Under the pieces are notes generated by a model. It did not search any database. It worked only from the letters and a program-made list of their open reading frames with translations, and had not been told where the DNA came from. 64,000 nt of DNA from Bacteroides bouchesdurhonensis (lineage in GTDB: Bacteria; Bacteroidota; Bacteroidia; Bacteroidales; Bacteroidaceae), in assembly GCF_900155865.1 (NCBI RefSeq), contig NZ_LT707006.1, positions 3,512,577 through 3,576,576 of the forward strand. The letters run 5' to 3'. Below, piece by piece: positions 33,483 to 42,387 of the stretch. Positions within the stretch are counted from its first letter, which is position 1; each line of letters opens with the position of its first letter. The position numbers and the translations under genes were made by a program.

Positions 33483-34262
33483 ATGAGCATGGATCATAAA
33501 GGAATCCCTTATTTCCCAATATACGCAACTTTCTTTGAAGAGGAAGTCATTGAATTGTTGGAAGCCCAATATGGAATCCGAGCTTCTTACATCGTCATGA
33601 GGTTGCTATGCAAAATTTATAAAGAAGGGTATTATATCTCTTGGGGACAGGAACAAAGCCTTATTTTTATCCGTAAAATTGGAGGAGAAATACAGGAAAA
33701 GACAATGGATAAGATTATCGAAATATTATTGGAAAAGGAATTTTTCGATAAAGAAAGCTACGAGAAGTATGGAATCCTAACTTCAGAACAAATACAACGG
33801 GTTTGGCTGGAAGCTACTGTTCGGCGAAAACGTGATTTCTCTAAATTGCCTTATTTATTGCCAAATGGTAATTCTAAAAGTTGTAAACAAAAAGAGGATA
33901 TGAACAACGAAAATGCAAACAATTCTTCTGTTCAAGTTGAGTTGACTTCGGAAAATGCAGACAATTCCGGACAAACTAAACTAAACAAAACTAAAACACC
34001 TATAGAGGAAGAAGAATTAAAAAACATTCCGTTGGAAATTCCGGGATATGCATACAATCAAGCCACACACAATTTATCGGGACTGCTGGAAAGTATGGAA
34101 CGGTATAAGATAACTGTCCGAAAAGAGAAAGAAACGATCTTAATGTTATCAGACTACGGGAAGAAGGGAACACAAGTTTGGAAAATATTCGCTAATACCA
34201 ACTGGAGCAAGATAGGAGCACCTGGAAAGTATATCATTTCCATATTGGGAGGCAAACATTAA
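33483..34262 (+). CDS. DUF4373 (Lin1244/Lin1753-like) protein
   Basis: A 259-aa protein. Its first 120 residues (YFPIYATFFEEEVIELLEAQYGIRASYIVMRLLCKIYKEGYYISW) belong to the Lin1244/Lin1753 N-terminal domain, a winged-helix domain also found in phage replication proteins. An Asn-rich linker follows (ENANNSSVQVELTSENADNS), then a short C-terminal helical part. Homologues often sit next to capsule loci in Bacteroides. The function is unknown; DNA binding is likely. Confidence 0.7.
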   Translation: MSMDHKGIPYFPIYATFFEEEVIELLEAQYGIRASYIVMRLLCKIYKEGYYISWGQEQSLIFIRKIGGEIQEKTMDKIIEILLEKEFFDKESYEKYGILTSEQIQRVWLEATVRRKRDFSKLPYLLPNGNSKSCKQKEDMNNENANNSSVQVELTSENADNSGQTKLNKTKTPIEEEELKNIPLEIPGYAYNQATHNLSGLLESMERYKITVRKEKETILMLSDYGKKGTQVWKIFANTNWSKIGAPGKYIISILGGKH

Positions 34263-34293
34263 CGGTCCGAATGATCTAACACTGAACAAAGAA

Positions 34294-34325
34294 AGAGGTA
34301 TTCCCTTTAGTGGTGGAATACCTCT
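34294..34325. terminator. Bidirectional terminator between DUF4373 gene and manA
   Basis: AGAGGTATTCC (34294-34304) pairs perfectly with GGAATACCTCT (34315-34325); TCTTA follows on the plus strand and TTTCTTTG on the minus strand. It serves the two convergent genes. Confidence 0.75.
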
Positions 34326-34358
34326 TCTTACTGTTATATAAAAATGTATACTATTTAC

Positions 34359-35330
34359 TTACACGTATGTTTCCAACAGTTTCACGTTTCCCCCCTCGGG
34401 AGTTATTGTCACATCCTGAGTTGTAGCAGGAAGCAGAATAGATTCTCCGGCATTTACAGAAAGTTCATTGCCGTCATTATCCTTAATCCTACAAGCTCCT
34501 TCCATACAGATAAAGATTACAAAAGAATCAAGTTCCGAATAATCACAATTGATTTCTTCTGTCATATCATATACAGACGTGGTAAAATAAGGACAGGCAA
34601 CCAATTCCACCGGTTCGTCTTTCACTGCATCGTATTTTGTACGGTAGTCATCCAACACATCGTAATCGATAGCTTCGCGTGCCAATTCGGTATGAAGCTC
34701 ACGAGTCTTTCCGTTAGCATCCTTACGATTGAAGTCATAAATACGATATGTGATATCAGAAGTCTGCTGAATTTCAGCTATAAAAGAACCGGCACCAATA
34801 CTGTGAACACGTCCTGCCGGAAGGAAAAACACATCCCCCGGATGAATTTCATATTCCTGCAACACATCAGTGATCGTATTGTTGAACACACGTTCTTTAT
34901 ATTCTTTAGGAGTGATCTGCTCAGAAAAACCTGAACGTAATTTAGCCCCCTTATCCGCATCTACCACATACCACATTTCTGTTTTACCCATTGAATTATG
35001 GCGTTTCTTTGCCAAATCGTCTGACGGGTGTACCTGAATAGACAGATCCTGCTTGGCATCAATAAACTTGATCAACAAAGGAAACTTGTTACCGAAACGG
35101 GCATAGTTCGCTTCTCCTACCAGCTCTTCGCGATACCTTTTCACCATATCGGCTAATGTTAAACCTTTGTCCGGACCATTGGCCACAACAGATTCATTAT
35201 CTTCTACGCCGGAAATCTCCCAGCTTTCCCCTACTCCTTTCAAGTCTGAATTCAAATGCTTGAATGGAATAATCTTGTCGCCCCCCCAAAGCGTCTGCTT
35301 CAGAATAGGTTCGAATTTTAATGGATACAT
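34359..35330 (-). CDS. manA: Mannose-6-phosphate isomerase, class I
   Basis: A 323-aa cupin enzyme interconverting mannose 6-phosphate and fructose 6-phosphate, a link to GDP-mannose. Seen: LKFEPILKQTLWGGDKI at the start, the metal-binding IQVHPSDDLAKKRH with PGDVFFLPAGRVHSIGAG, and a second cupin-like half to the end. It is shorter than the E. coli enzyme but normal for Bacteroidetes and Firmicutes. A -7 box TATGTTTG (35397-35390) lies about 60 bases upstream, without a good -33 box. Confidence 0.9.
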   Translation of the reverse strand: MYPLKFEPILKQTLWGGDKIIPFKHLNSDLKGVGESWEISGVEDNESVVANGPDKGLTLADMVKRYREELVGEANYARFGNKFPLLIKFIDAKQDLSIQVHPSDDLAKKRHNSMGKTEMWYVVDADKGAKLRSGFSEQITPKEYKERVFNNTITDVLQEYEIHPGDVFFLPAGRVHSIGAGSFIAEIQQTSDITYRIYDFNRKDANGKTRELHTELAREAIDYDVLDDYRTKYDAVKDEPVELVACPYFTTSVYDMTEEINCDYSELDSFVIFICMEGACRIKDNDGNELSVNAGESILLPATTQDVTITPEGGNVKLLETYV

Positions 35331-35389
35331 TTTAGTTTTTCTTGTTATAAACTTAGATTAAATTCGTTTAGATTGTAACAATCCGGGGG

Positions 35390-35397
35390 CAAACATA
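35390..35397 (-). promoter_or_regulatory. -7 box of manA
   Basis: TATGTTTG on the minus strand fits TAnnTTTG. The remainder of the 280-base gap to galM is AT-rich, and no clear promoter for the plus-strand operon was found. Confidence 0.35.
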
Positions 35398-35612
35398 CGA
35401 AAAATAGTTCAAATTTAAATAAAAGATGAAATTTAAATTCAATCAAAATCCAGATTATCAACAAGGGCCGAATGAAAATTTTCTTGTCTATTAAAGAAGA
35501 GAGGGATAATTACGCTAAACTTTCCTAAAAGCTTCTTTAGATTTAGACCGAATAATTTGTGAGTAACAAAGAATTTCCCTTTATTTGCAAGAAATTTTAA
35601 TTAATACCAAAC

Positions 35613-36710
35613 ATGAATAACACATTCCCAACAGAGGGAAATCTATCTGGGCTCAGCCGCGAAGATTTCCAAAAGGATATAAACGAGAAGAAAACAGACT
35701 TATTTATCCTTAAAAATAAAAAGGGAATGGAAGTAGCCGTAACGAATTACGGATGCGCCATTCTTTCAATTATGGTACCGGATAAAAACGGAAAATATGC
35801 CAATGTAATCCTAGGACACGACAGTATCGACCACGTCATCAACAGCCCGGAACCATTCTTAAGCACTACTATCGGACGATACGGTAATCGTATAGCTAAA
35901 GGAAAATTCACCTTATTTGGCGAAGAACATGAACTGACTATCAACAACGGACCTAACTCTTTGCACGGCGGACCTACAGGTTTTCATGCACGTGTATGGG
36001 ATGCCACTCAAATCAATGAGCGTACCGTACAATTCAATTATCTTTCTGCGGACGGTGAAGAAGGGTTCCCCGGTAATCTGGAAGTAGAAATGACCTATCG
36101 GTTGGAGGAAGAAGTAAATGCATTGACTATTGAATATCGTGCAACTACCGATAAAGCAACAATAGTAAACTTAACCAGTCACGGATTCTTCAACCTTGCC
36201 GGCATTTCCAATCCAACTCCTACTATTAATGACCACCTTGTCACTATTAATGCTGATTTCTATACGCCTATCGATGAAGTATCCATCCCGACAGGAGAAA
36301 TTCTTAAAGTAGAAGGTACACCGATGGACTTCCGTACACCACACACTGTAGGCGAACGCATTGACGATAAATTCCAACAGCTTATTTTCGGTGCAGGATA
36401 TGACCATTGTTATGTGTTGAACAAGAATGAAAACGGTTCGCTCGATCTGGCTGCTGTCTGCAAAGACCCCAAAAGCGGACGAATCATGGAAGTATACACA
36501 ACGGAAAGTGGAGTACAACTTTATACGGGTAACTGGTTAAATGGATTCGAAGGTGCACATGGTGCAACATTCCCTGCCAGAAGTGCAATATGCTTTGAAG
36601 CACAATGTTTCCCGGATACTCCAAACATTGCCCATTTCCCGTCAGCGACATTACTACCGGGTGATGAATATCAACAAATAACTGTCTACAAGTTTGACGT
36701 AGAAGAATAA
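35613..36710 (+). CDS. galM: Aldose 1-epimerase (galactose mutarotase)
   Basis: A 365-aa mutarotase. Typical motifs are GRYGNRIAKGKF, NNGPNSLHGG, the catalytic His in LTSHGFFNLAG, GYDHCYVLN and the catalytic Glu in ARSAICFEAQCFPDTPN. No signal peptide is seen, so it acts in the cytoplasm on galactose or glucose. It is first in a galM-transporter-galK operon. Confidence 0.93.
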   Translation: MNNTFPTEGNLSGLSREDFQKDINEKKTDLFILKNKKGMEVAVTNYGCAILSIMVPDKNGKYANVILGHDSIDHVINSPEPFLSTTIGRYGNRIAKGKFTLFGEEHELTINNGPNSLHGGPTGFHARVWDATQINERTVQFNYLSADGEEGFPGNLEVEMTYRLEEEVNALTIEYRATTDKATIVNLTSHGFFNLAGISNPTPTINDHLVTINADFYTPIDEVSIPTGEILKVEGTPMDFRTPHTVGERIDDKFQQLIFGAGYDHCYVLNKNENGSLDLAAVCKDPKSGRIMEVYTTESGVQLYTGNWLNGFEGAHGATFPARSAICFEAQCFPDTPNIAHFPSATLLPGDEYQQITVYKFDVEE

Positions 36711-36761
36711 TTTATAGAAGAATAACTAATCAAATTTATAAACTAATATTTATTTAAAACC

Positions 36762-38081
36762 ATGACACAAGAAAAAAAGAGCTATCTATTGCCAATAGCA
36801 ATGATGTTCGCCCTCTTCGCAATGATTTCATTCGTCACAGGATTTACTAATCCTCTCGGACTTATTGTAAAAGAACAGTTCAACGCTCCCAACTGGATGA
36901 CCCAGTTAGGAAATGCAGCCAATTTCATAGCTTATGCATTTATGGGACTTCCGGCTGGTATTATGCTGAAAAGAATTGGTTATAAAAAGACAGCATTAAT
37001 TGCAGTTGCAGTAGGTTTCATTGGTGTAGGTATCCAGTTCCTTTCAGGACAAATGCCATTCCAACCAGGTGAATTCGGACCATTCTGGGTATACCTGACA
37101 GGAGCTTTCGTTTCCGGTTTCTCTATGTGTATGTTAAACGCTGTAGTAAACCCGATGTTAAATACATTAGGTGGTGGCGGTAAGAAAGGTAACCAATTAA
37201 TTCAGTTCGGTGGTTCTTTAAATTCTATTTCTGCAACAATCGTTCCAGTACTAGGAGGTTATTTGATCGGTACCATCAGCCAAGATACAAGAATTAGTGA
37301 CGCTAATCCGGCTTTATTTATCGCTATGGGTATTTTCGCTGTAGTATTCGTTGTTTTAGCTTCAATGAGCATTCCTGAACCTCACATGGAACATACTGCC
37401 GACCACAAAGTGAAAGATGCTTACAGCCCGATGTCTTTCCGCCACTTCGTGCTCGGAACAGTAGCTATCTTTGTATATGTGGGAGTAGAAGTAGGTATTC
37501 CTAATTTTGTAAACTTGTTCCTGACTACTTCACCAAGTGCGGAAGGTGCTCAAGGATTAGGTATCGATACTGCAATCGCAGGATCTATCGTTGGTACATA
37601 TTGGTTCCTGATGATGATCGGTCGTCTTTGCGGTGGTGCCCTTGGTGCTAAATTCTCCAGTAAAGCCCAAATCACAACTGTTTGTCTGTTCGCATTAGCT
37701 TTCTTACTCATCGGTATGTTTGCTCCTACTGAAGCAACAGTAAATATGCCTGTATTCAAATCAGACATTAGTTTTGGAATGGCTGTTGTACCCGTAGGTG
37801 TTATGTTCTTCATTCTTTGCGGACTTTGTACTTCTATCATGTGGGGTGGTATCTTCAATCTTGCAGTAGAAGGTCTTGGCAAGTATACTGCAATGGCATC
37901 CGGTATCTTTATGGTAATGGTTTGCGGTGGTGGTATCCTTCCATTGATCCAAGGGGGTGTAGCAGATGCTACAAGTAGTTATATGGCAAGTTTCTGGGTA
38001 ATCTTCGCAGGTGTAGCCTATATACTGTATTATGCATTGATTGGTTGCAAGAATGTGAACAAAAATATTCCTGTTGAATAA
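36762..38081 (+). CDS. gluP: Glucose/galactose MFS transporter (FucP/GluP family)
   Basis: A 439-aa inner-membrane protein with about twelve hydrophobic helices. It begins MTQEKKSYLLPIAMMFALFAMISFVTGFTNPLG, the classical FucP/GluP family start; GAFVSGFSMCMLNAVVNPMLN and the WGGIFNLAVEGLGKYTAMASGIFMVMVCGGGILP region are also typical. It should be a sugar:H+ symporter. Between galM and galK its substrate is most likely galactose and/or glucose. Confidence 0.9.
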   Translation: MTQEKKSYLLPIAMMFALFAMISFVTGFTNPLGLIVKEQFNAPNWMTQLGNAANFIAYAFMGLPAGIMLKRIGYKKTALIAVAVGFIGVGIQFLSGQMPFQPGEFGPFWVYLTGAFVSGFSMCMLNAVVNPMLNTLGGGGKKGNQLIQFGGSLNSISATIVPVLGGYLIGTISQDTRISDANPALFIAMGIFAVVFVVLASMSIPEPHMEHTADHKVKDAYSPMSFRHFVLGTVAIFVYVGVEVGIPNFVNLFLTTSPSAEGAQGLGIDTAIAGSIVGTYWFLMMIGRLCGGALGAKFSSKAQITTVCLFALAFLLIGMFAPTEATVNMPVFKSDISFGMAVVPVGVMFFILCGLCTSIMWGGIFNLAVEGLGKYTAMASGIFMVMVCGGGILPLIQGGVADATSSYMASFWVIFAGVAYILYYALIGCKNVNKNIPVE

Positions 38082-38119
38082 TAAATCGATTATTAACGAA
38101 CTTATAAAATGATTTTATC

Positions 38120-39274
38120 ATGGATATAGAACACGTAAGAAGTCGTTTCATCAAGCATTTTGACGGAACTACAGGGTTTGTATATGCCTCTCCAGGCCGC
38201 ATTAACTTAATTGGCGAACACACTGATTACAATGGTGGGTTTGTATTCCCTGGAGCTATAGACAAAGGTATGATCGCTGAAATCAAACCAAATGGCACTG
38301 ACAAAGTAAGAGCTTACTCTATTGACCTTAAAGATTACGTTGAATTTGGTCTGAATGAAGAAGATGCTCCTCGTGCCAGCTGGGCAAGATACATTTTCGG
38401 TGTATGCCGTGAAATGATCAAAAGAGGTGTAAACGTAAAAGGATTCAATACGGCTTTTGCCGGTGATGTACCTCTGGGTGCCGGTATGTCTTCATCTGCT
38501 GCTTTAGAAAGCACTTATGCCTTTGCATTGAACGAATTGTTTGGTGAAAACAAAATTGATAAATTTGAATTGGCAAAAGTAGGACAAGCTACAGAACATA
38601 ACTACTGTGGTGTAAACTGCGGGATCATGGACCAATTTGCTTCCGTATTCGGTAAAGCCGGTAGCTTGATTCGTTTGGATTGCCGTTCTTTGGAATATCA
38701 ATATTTCCCATTCCATCCGACTGGTTATCGTCTCGTTTTGCTGGATTCGGTTGTTAAACATGAATTGGCATCTTCTGCATACAACAAGCGTCGCCAGAGT
38801 TGTGAAGCTGCAGTTGCTGCTATCCAGAAAAAACATCCTCATGTAGAATTCTTACGCGACTGCACAATGGAAATGTTGCAGGAAGCAAAAGCTGAAATCA
38901 GTGAAGAAGACTATATGCGTGCAGAATATGTGATCGAAGAAATCCAACGTGTACTTGATGTATGTGATGCTTTGGAAAAAGATGATTACGAGACTGTAGG
39001 TCAGAAGATGTATGAAACTCACCACGGTATGAGTAAGTTATACGAAGTAAGCTGTGAAGAACTCGATTTCTTAAACGACTGTGCTAAAGAATATGGCGTA
39101 ACAGGTTCTCGTGTTATGGGTGGTGGCTTCGGAGGTTGCACCATCAACTTGGTGAAAGAAGAATTATACGATAACTTCATCGAAAAAACCAAAGAAGCTT
39201 TCAAAGCTAAATTCGGCAGAAGCCCGAAAGTTTATGATGTAGTAATCGGTGACGGTTCTCGCAGACTGGATTAA
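38120..39274 (+). CDS. galK: Galactokinase
   Basis: A 384-aa GHMP kinase. Signature PGRINLIGEHTDYNGGF (sugar binding), ATP-binding PLGAGMSSSAALE, catalytic Asp region NCGIMDQFASVFGK, and GHMP C-terminal GSRVMGGGFGGCTINLV are all intact. It phosphorylates alpha-D-galactose, supplied by the GalM homologue and the transporter encoded upstream; a Leloir GalT is not in the window. Followed by a strong terminator. Confidence 0.95.
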   Translation: MDIEHVRSRFIKHFDGTTGFVYASPGRINLIGEHTDYNGGFVFPGAIDKGMIAEIKPNGTDKVRAYSIDLKDYVEFGLNEEDAPRASWARYIFGVCREMIKRGVNVKGFNTAFAGDVPLGAGMSSSAALESTYAFALNELFGENKIDKFELAKVGQATEHNYCGVNCGIMDQFASVFGKAGSLIRLDCRSLEYQYFPFHPTGYRLVLLDSVVKHELASSAYNKRRQSCEAAVAAIQKKHPHVEFLRDCTMEMLQEAKAEISEEDYMRAEYVIEEIQRVLDVCDALEKDDYETVGQKMYETHHGMSKLYEVSCEELDFLNDCAKEYGVTGSRVMGGGFGGCTINLVKEELYDNFIEKTKEAFKAKFGRSPKVYDVVIGDGSRRLD

Positions 39275-39298
39275 TAAATATCAATCTAGATATTGTAA

Positions 39299-39326
39299 GG
39301 GGCGGTTTTTTAATTAAAGCCGCCCC
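39299..39326. terminator. Terminator after galK
   Basis: GGGGCGG (39299-39305) pairs with CCGCCCC (39320-39326), with TTTTTTAATTAAAG in the loop region. It is shared by galK and the convergent NTase-HEPN gene. Confidence 0.65.
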
Positions 39327-39340
39327 AACTATTTATATAA

Positions 39341-40378
39341 TCAAACTTCTTCATCTTCTGGATTTTTTTCTTCAAGATCTTTTTCTTTAGAATCATTTTC
39401 CGAATATTCCTGTAAATCATCAGCGGCTATAGTAGGTGCATCCTTCTTCTTTATAGTTTGATACGTTTCAGTGGACATTCCATTCTCAACATCTTTCTGT
39501 GAGTCATAAAAAAGTAGCTGCTCGGAACAAATTGTATAAGTAACCTCTTTCAGGAGCTCCACTCTTTGTAGCATATATGTCAGTTCTTCTTTTGTAACTA
39601 CATAATCTTTATTATATCGTGACTCAATATAAGCACGGCATAATAAGTCATAACAGTGTTTCTCAAAATCTGTATGATGAAGAAATACACTAGCTATAGC
39701 ATGAGAATATTTCTTACACTTACTTTCGAGGTCCTTCAGTTTATGACTTTTAGGACGATAATTCACAAAAACAAGTTCTATCGAATAATAAAACCTCTCG
39801 CAAGCCTGATGAAGCTGGAAAGCTCCTAATTCATTCATCCCATCTTCTAAAGCAATATAAGCATACTTCATGAATCCAATAGCAAACGGATAACATTTAT
39901 TGAATTCCTCAGTAGCAATCTCTTTGATCTCTTTATAAGAAAGTTCATGAGGTTTTGTTAGTTTAAACTTCTTATTGTCATAAAGTTTAATACCTTCCTT
40001 CACTATATCTGTATAAAAGTAACGCTTCTGATCAAGAGCCTTATTGAAACTATTGATATCTTCCACAATAAATTGAGGAGCGGCATGACGCCTGAAAGCA
40101 AATACTTTGTGATAACTTTCCACCACCTTTTCTTCCAATTGCCACTCAGTGACACGAGCATTAGCCCCAAAGGTTACGACCAGAATATCCAGATCACTTT
40201 GATAGGAAGTATGAACGCCAAATTCTATCTTCTCGTCCCACAACACATACTCCCCTCGGGCATAACTTCCATACAAAATGATCATGACGCACCTTGGGAT
40301 ATGGCGAGTGATAGATTCGACTAAGAAGTTAAGTTCTTCTTGTGTAGTTTCAGGCAAATACTTGATACTTCGTTTCAT
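39341..40378 (-). CDS. Nucleotidyltransferase-HEPN domain protein
   Basis: A 345-aa single-chain fusion. The N-terminal part has the minimal nucleotidyltransferase signature (ILYGSYARGEY and, about 25 residues later, SDLDILVV). Residues about 150-275 form a HEPN-type helical bundle (AFQLHQACERFYYSIELVFVNYRPKSHKL ... CRAYIESRYNKDYVV). The tail is acidic and disordered. MNT and HEPN are usually two genes of a toxin-antitoxin pair; here both are in one protein. Target unknown. Confidence 0.75.
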   Translation of the reverse strand: MKRSIKYLPETTQEELNFLVESITRHIPRCVMIILYGSYARGEYVLWDEKIEFGVHTSYQSDLDILVVTFGANARVTEWQLEEKVVESYHKVFAFRRHAAPQFIVEDINSFNKALDQKRYFYTDIVKEGIKLYDNKKFKLTKPHELSYKEIKEIATEEFNKCYPFAIGFMKYAYIALEDGMNELGAFQLHQACERFYYSIELVFVNYRPKSHKLKDLESKCKKYSHAIASVFLHHTDFEKHCYDLLCRAYIESRYNKDYVVTKEELTYMLQRVELLKEVTYTICSEQLLFYDSQKDVENGMSTETYQTIKKKDAPTIAADDLQEYSENDSKEKDLEEKNPEDEEV

Positions 40379-40682
40379 TCCATCTATTGGTATTTATTCT
40401 TTTCTATGCAATATTACTCCTTTTATATGAAACACACAACTATGCCATCTATTTTCATCATTAATTCCATTATTTTGATATTCAACTATTTTTTTTGACT
40501 TTATGCTGTACAACATACATAAGTGCATATAATAGACTAAACAAAAGTGTTACTTTCACACCCAAAACAAGATAAGTAACTTCAAATTGATGAAACCGGT
40601 TCTAAACATGGTGCTGCTTTGCATAGGTTCAATAGCAGAGCCTTCCATAAAGATCCTAAATTTAAACTTTAAGAAAATTATT
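40379..40682. other. Intergenic region before GH51 gene
   Basis: An AT-rich gap of about 300 bases between divergent genes. It contains the palindrome AAACCGGTT (about 40593-40601) and GCTGCTTTGC near 40614-40623, which lacks the TA of a -7 box. No full promoter was found; the GH51 leader may be long. Confidence 0.35.
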
Positions 40683-42227
40683 ATGAGAACAAAATTATTA
40701 GTCAGCACAGCTTTTCTAGCTGTATCTATATCTCTTTCCGCACAAAAGGAAGCAACCATCACTGTACATATTGATCAAGGTAAAGAAATTATCCCGAAAG
40801 AAATATATGGGCAGTTTGCCGAACATCTAGGTTCATGTATCTATGGTGGACTTTGGGTAGGCGAAAATTCAGAGATTCCCCATATCAAAGGATATCGTAC
40901 AGACGTATTCAATGCGTTAAAAGATTTGGCTGTTCCTGTTCTCCGCTGGCCGGGCGGTTGCTTTGCCGATGAATATCATTGGATGGACGGCATCGGCCCA
41001 AAAGAAAATCGTCCCAAAATGGTAAATAACAATTGGGGAGGAACTATTGAAGACAATAGCTTCGGAACACATGAATTTCTAAATCTTTGTGAGATGTTGG
41101 GCTGTGAACCATATATCAGTGGGAATGTAGGTAGCGGAACAGTTGAAGAACTTGCCAAATGGATAGAATACATGACTTCAGAAGGAGATTCCCCAATGGC
41201 TAATCTTCGCCGTAAAAACGGTCGTGATAAAGCATGGAAAGTCAAATATCTCGGTATAGGAAATGAGAGCTGGGGATGCGGTGGTAATATGCGTCCGGAA
41301 TATTATTCAGATCTATATCGTCGTTATTCTACTTATTGCCGTAATTATGACGGTAACTACTTATTTAAGATCGCCAGTGGTGCAAGCGATTATGATTACA
41401 ACTGGACAGAAGTTCTAATGAATCGTATAGGCCACCGAATGCAAGGTCTTTCCCTACATTATTACACCGTAAGCGGGTGGAGTGGCAGTAAAGGAGCTGC
41501 AACGAAATTTAATAAAGACGACTATTACTGGACCATGGGTAAATGTCTTGAAATAGAAGACGTAATCAAAAAACACTGCGCTATCATGGATAAATATGAT
41601 AAGGACAAGAGAATTGCACTTATGCTTGATGAATGGGGAACATGGTGGGATGAAGAACCGGGTACTATAAGAGGACATCTATACCAACAAAATACATTGC
41701 GTGATGCTTTTGTCGCTTCCTTGAGTCTTGATGTATTCCATAAATATACCGACCGTTTGAAGATGGCAAATATAGCGCAAATAGTGAATGTACTTCAATC
41801 TATGATATTGACTAAAGATAAAGAGATCGTATTAACTCCTACTTACTATGTTTTCAAAATGTACAAGGTTCATCAAGACGCCACTTATCTCCCACTTGAG
41901 CTGAATTGTGAAATAATGAATGTACGTGGAAATCGTGTAGTACCTTCCATTAGTGCCACTTCCTCAAAAGACAAAAACGGCATCATTCATCTTTCACTTT
42001 CCAATGTAGACGCTGACAATGCTCAAGAAGTAACCATTAACTTACCGGATGTAAAGGCTTCAAAGGCAACCGGAGAGATTTTAACTTCTACAAACCTAAC
42101 TGATTATAATTCTTTTGAAAATCCTAATAATGTCAAATTAGCTACATTCAAAGAGGTAAAAATCAATAAAGGAGTATTGAAAGTAAAACTACCTGCCAAA
42201 TCAATTGTTACATTGGAGTTGCACTAG
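40683..42227 (+). CDS. GH51 alpha-L-arabinofuranosidase
   Basis: The start is taken at 40683 (MRTKLLVSTAFLAVSISLSAQ, signal peptide; 514 aa); the frame is open 96 bases further upstream but without reason to start there. A typical GH51 exo-enzyme: IYGQFAEHLGSCIYGGLWVG, RWPGGCFADEYHWMDGIGP, acid/base Glu in YLGIGNESWGCGG, nucleophile Glu in LMLDEWGTWW, and a C-terminal beta-sandwich ending LPAKSIVTLELH. Exported, most likely periplasmic, releasing L-arabinose from arabinan or arabinoxylan oligosaccharides. No SusC/D genes are near. Confidence 0.93.
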   Translation: MRTKLLVSTAFLAVSISLSAQKEATITVHIDQGKEIIPKEIYGQFAEHLGSCIYGGLWVGENSEIPHIKGYRTDVFNALKDLAVPVLRWPGGCFADEYHWMDGIGPKENRPKMVNNNWGGTIEDNSFGTHEFLNLCEMLGCEPYISGNVGSGTVEELAKWIEYMTSEGDSPMANLRRKNGRDKAWKVKYLGIGNESWGCGGNMRPEYYSDLYRRYSTYCRNYDGNYLFKIASGASDYDYNWTEVLMNRIGHRMQGLSLHYYTVSGWSGSKGAATKFNKDDYYWTMGKCLEIEDVIKKHCAIMDKYDKDKRIALMLDEWGTWWDEEPGTIRGHLYQQNTLRDAFVASLSLDVFHKYTDRLKMANIAQIVNVLQSMILTKDKEIVLTPTYYVFKMYKVHQDATYLPLELNCEIMNVRGNRVVPSISATSSKDKNGIIHLSLSNVDADNAQEVTINLPDVKASKATGEILTSTNLTDYNSFENPNNVKLATFKEVKINKGVLKVKLPAKSIVTLELH

Positions 42228-42320
42228 TGTACTAGTAGTACCACGAGGGACTGCGACCATAATCGAAAGAAAAGTTATCAAAAACAGAAAGAAAAAGAAA
42301 GAAAAAGAAAGCATTTTCTC

Positions 42321-42351
42321 ATTGTCAATTACAGAGAAAGAGTTATCTTTG
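42321..42351 (+). promoter_or_regulatory. Promoter of tkt-rpiB
   Basis: ATTG (42321-42324), 19-bp spacer, TATCTTTG (42344-42351): -33 box with one mismatch and perfect -7. A polypurine stretch of GAAA/GAAAAA units (about 42264-42312) lies directly upstream. Confidence 0.6.
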
Positions 42352-42387
42352 CAAAAAATATAAACGGAATTTATTAAATATAAAGAT

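Noticed and set aside
42264..42312. GAAA/GAAAAA polypurine tract before transketolase as a phase-variable repeat
   Set aside because: Units are irregular and the tract lies upstream of the -33 box without a spacing effect; probably just A-rich promoter DNA.
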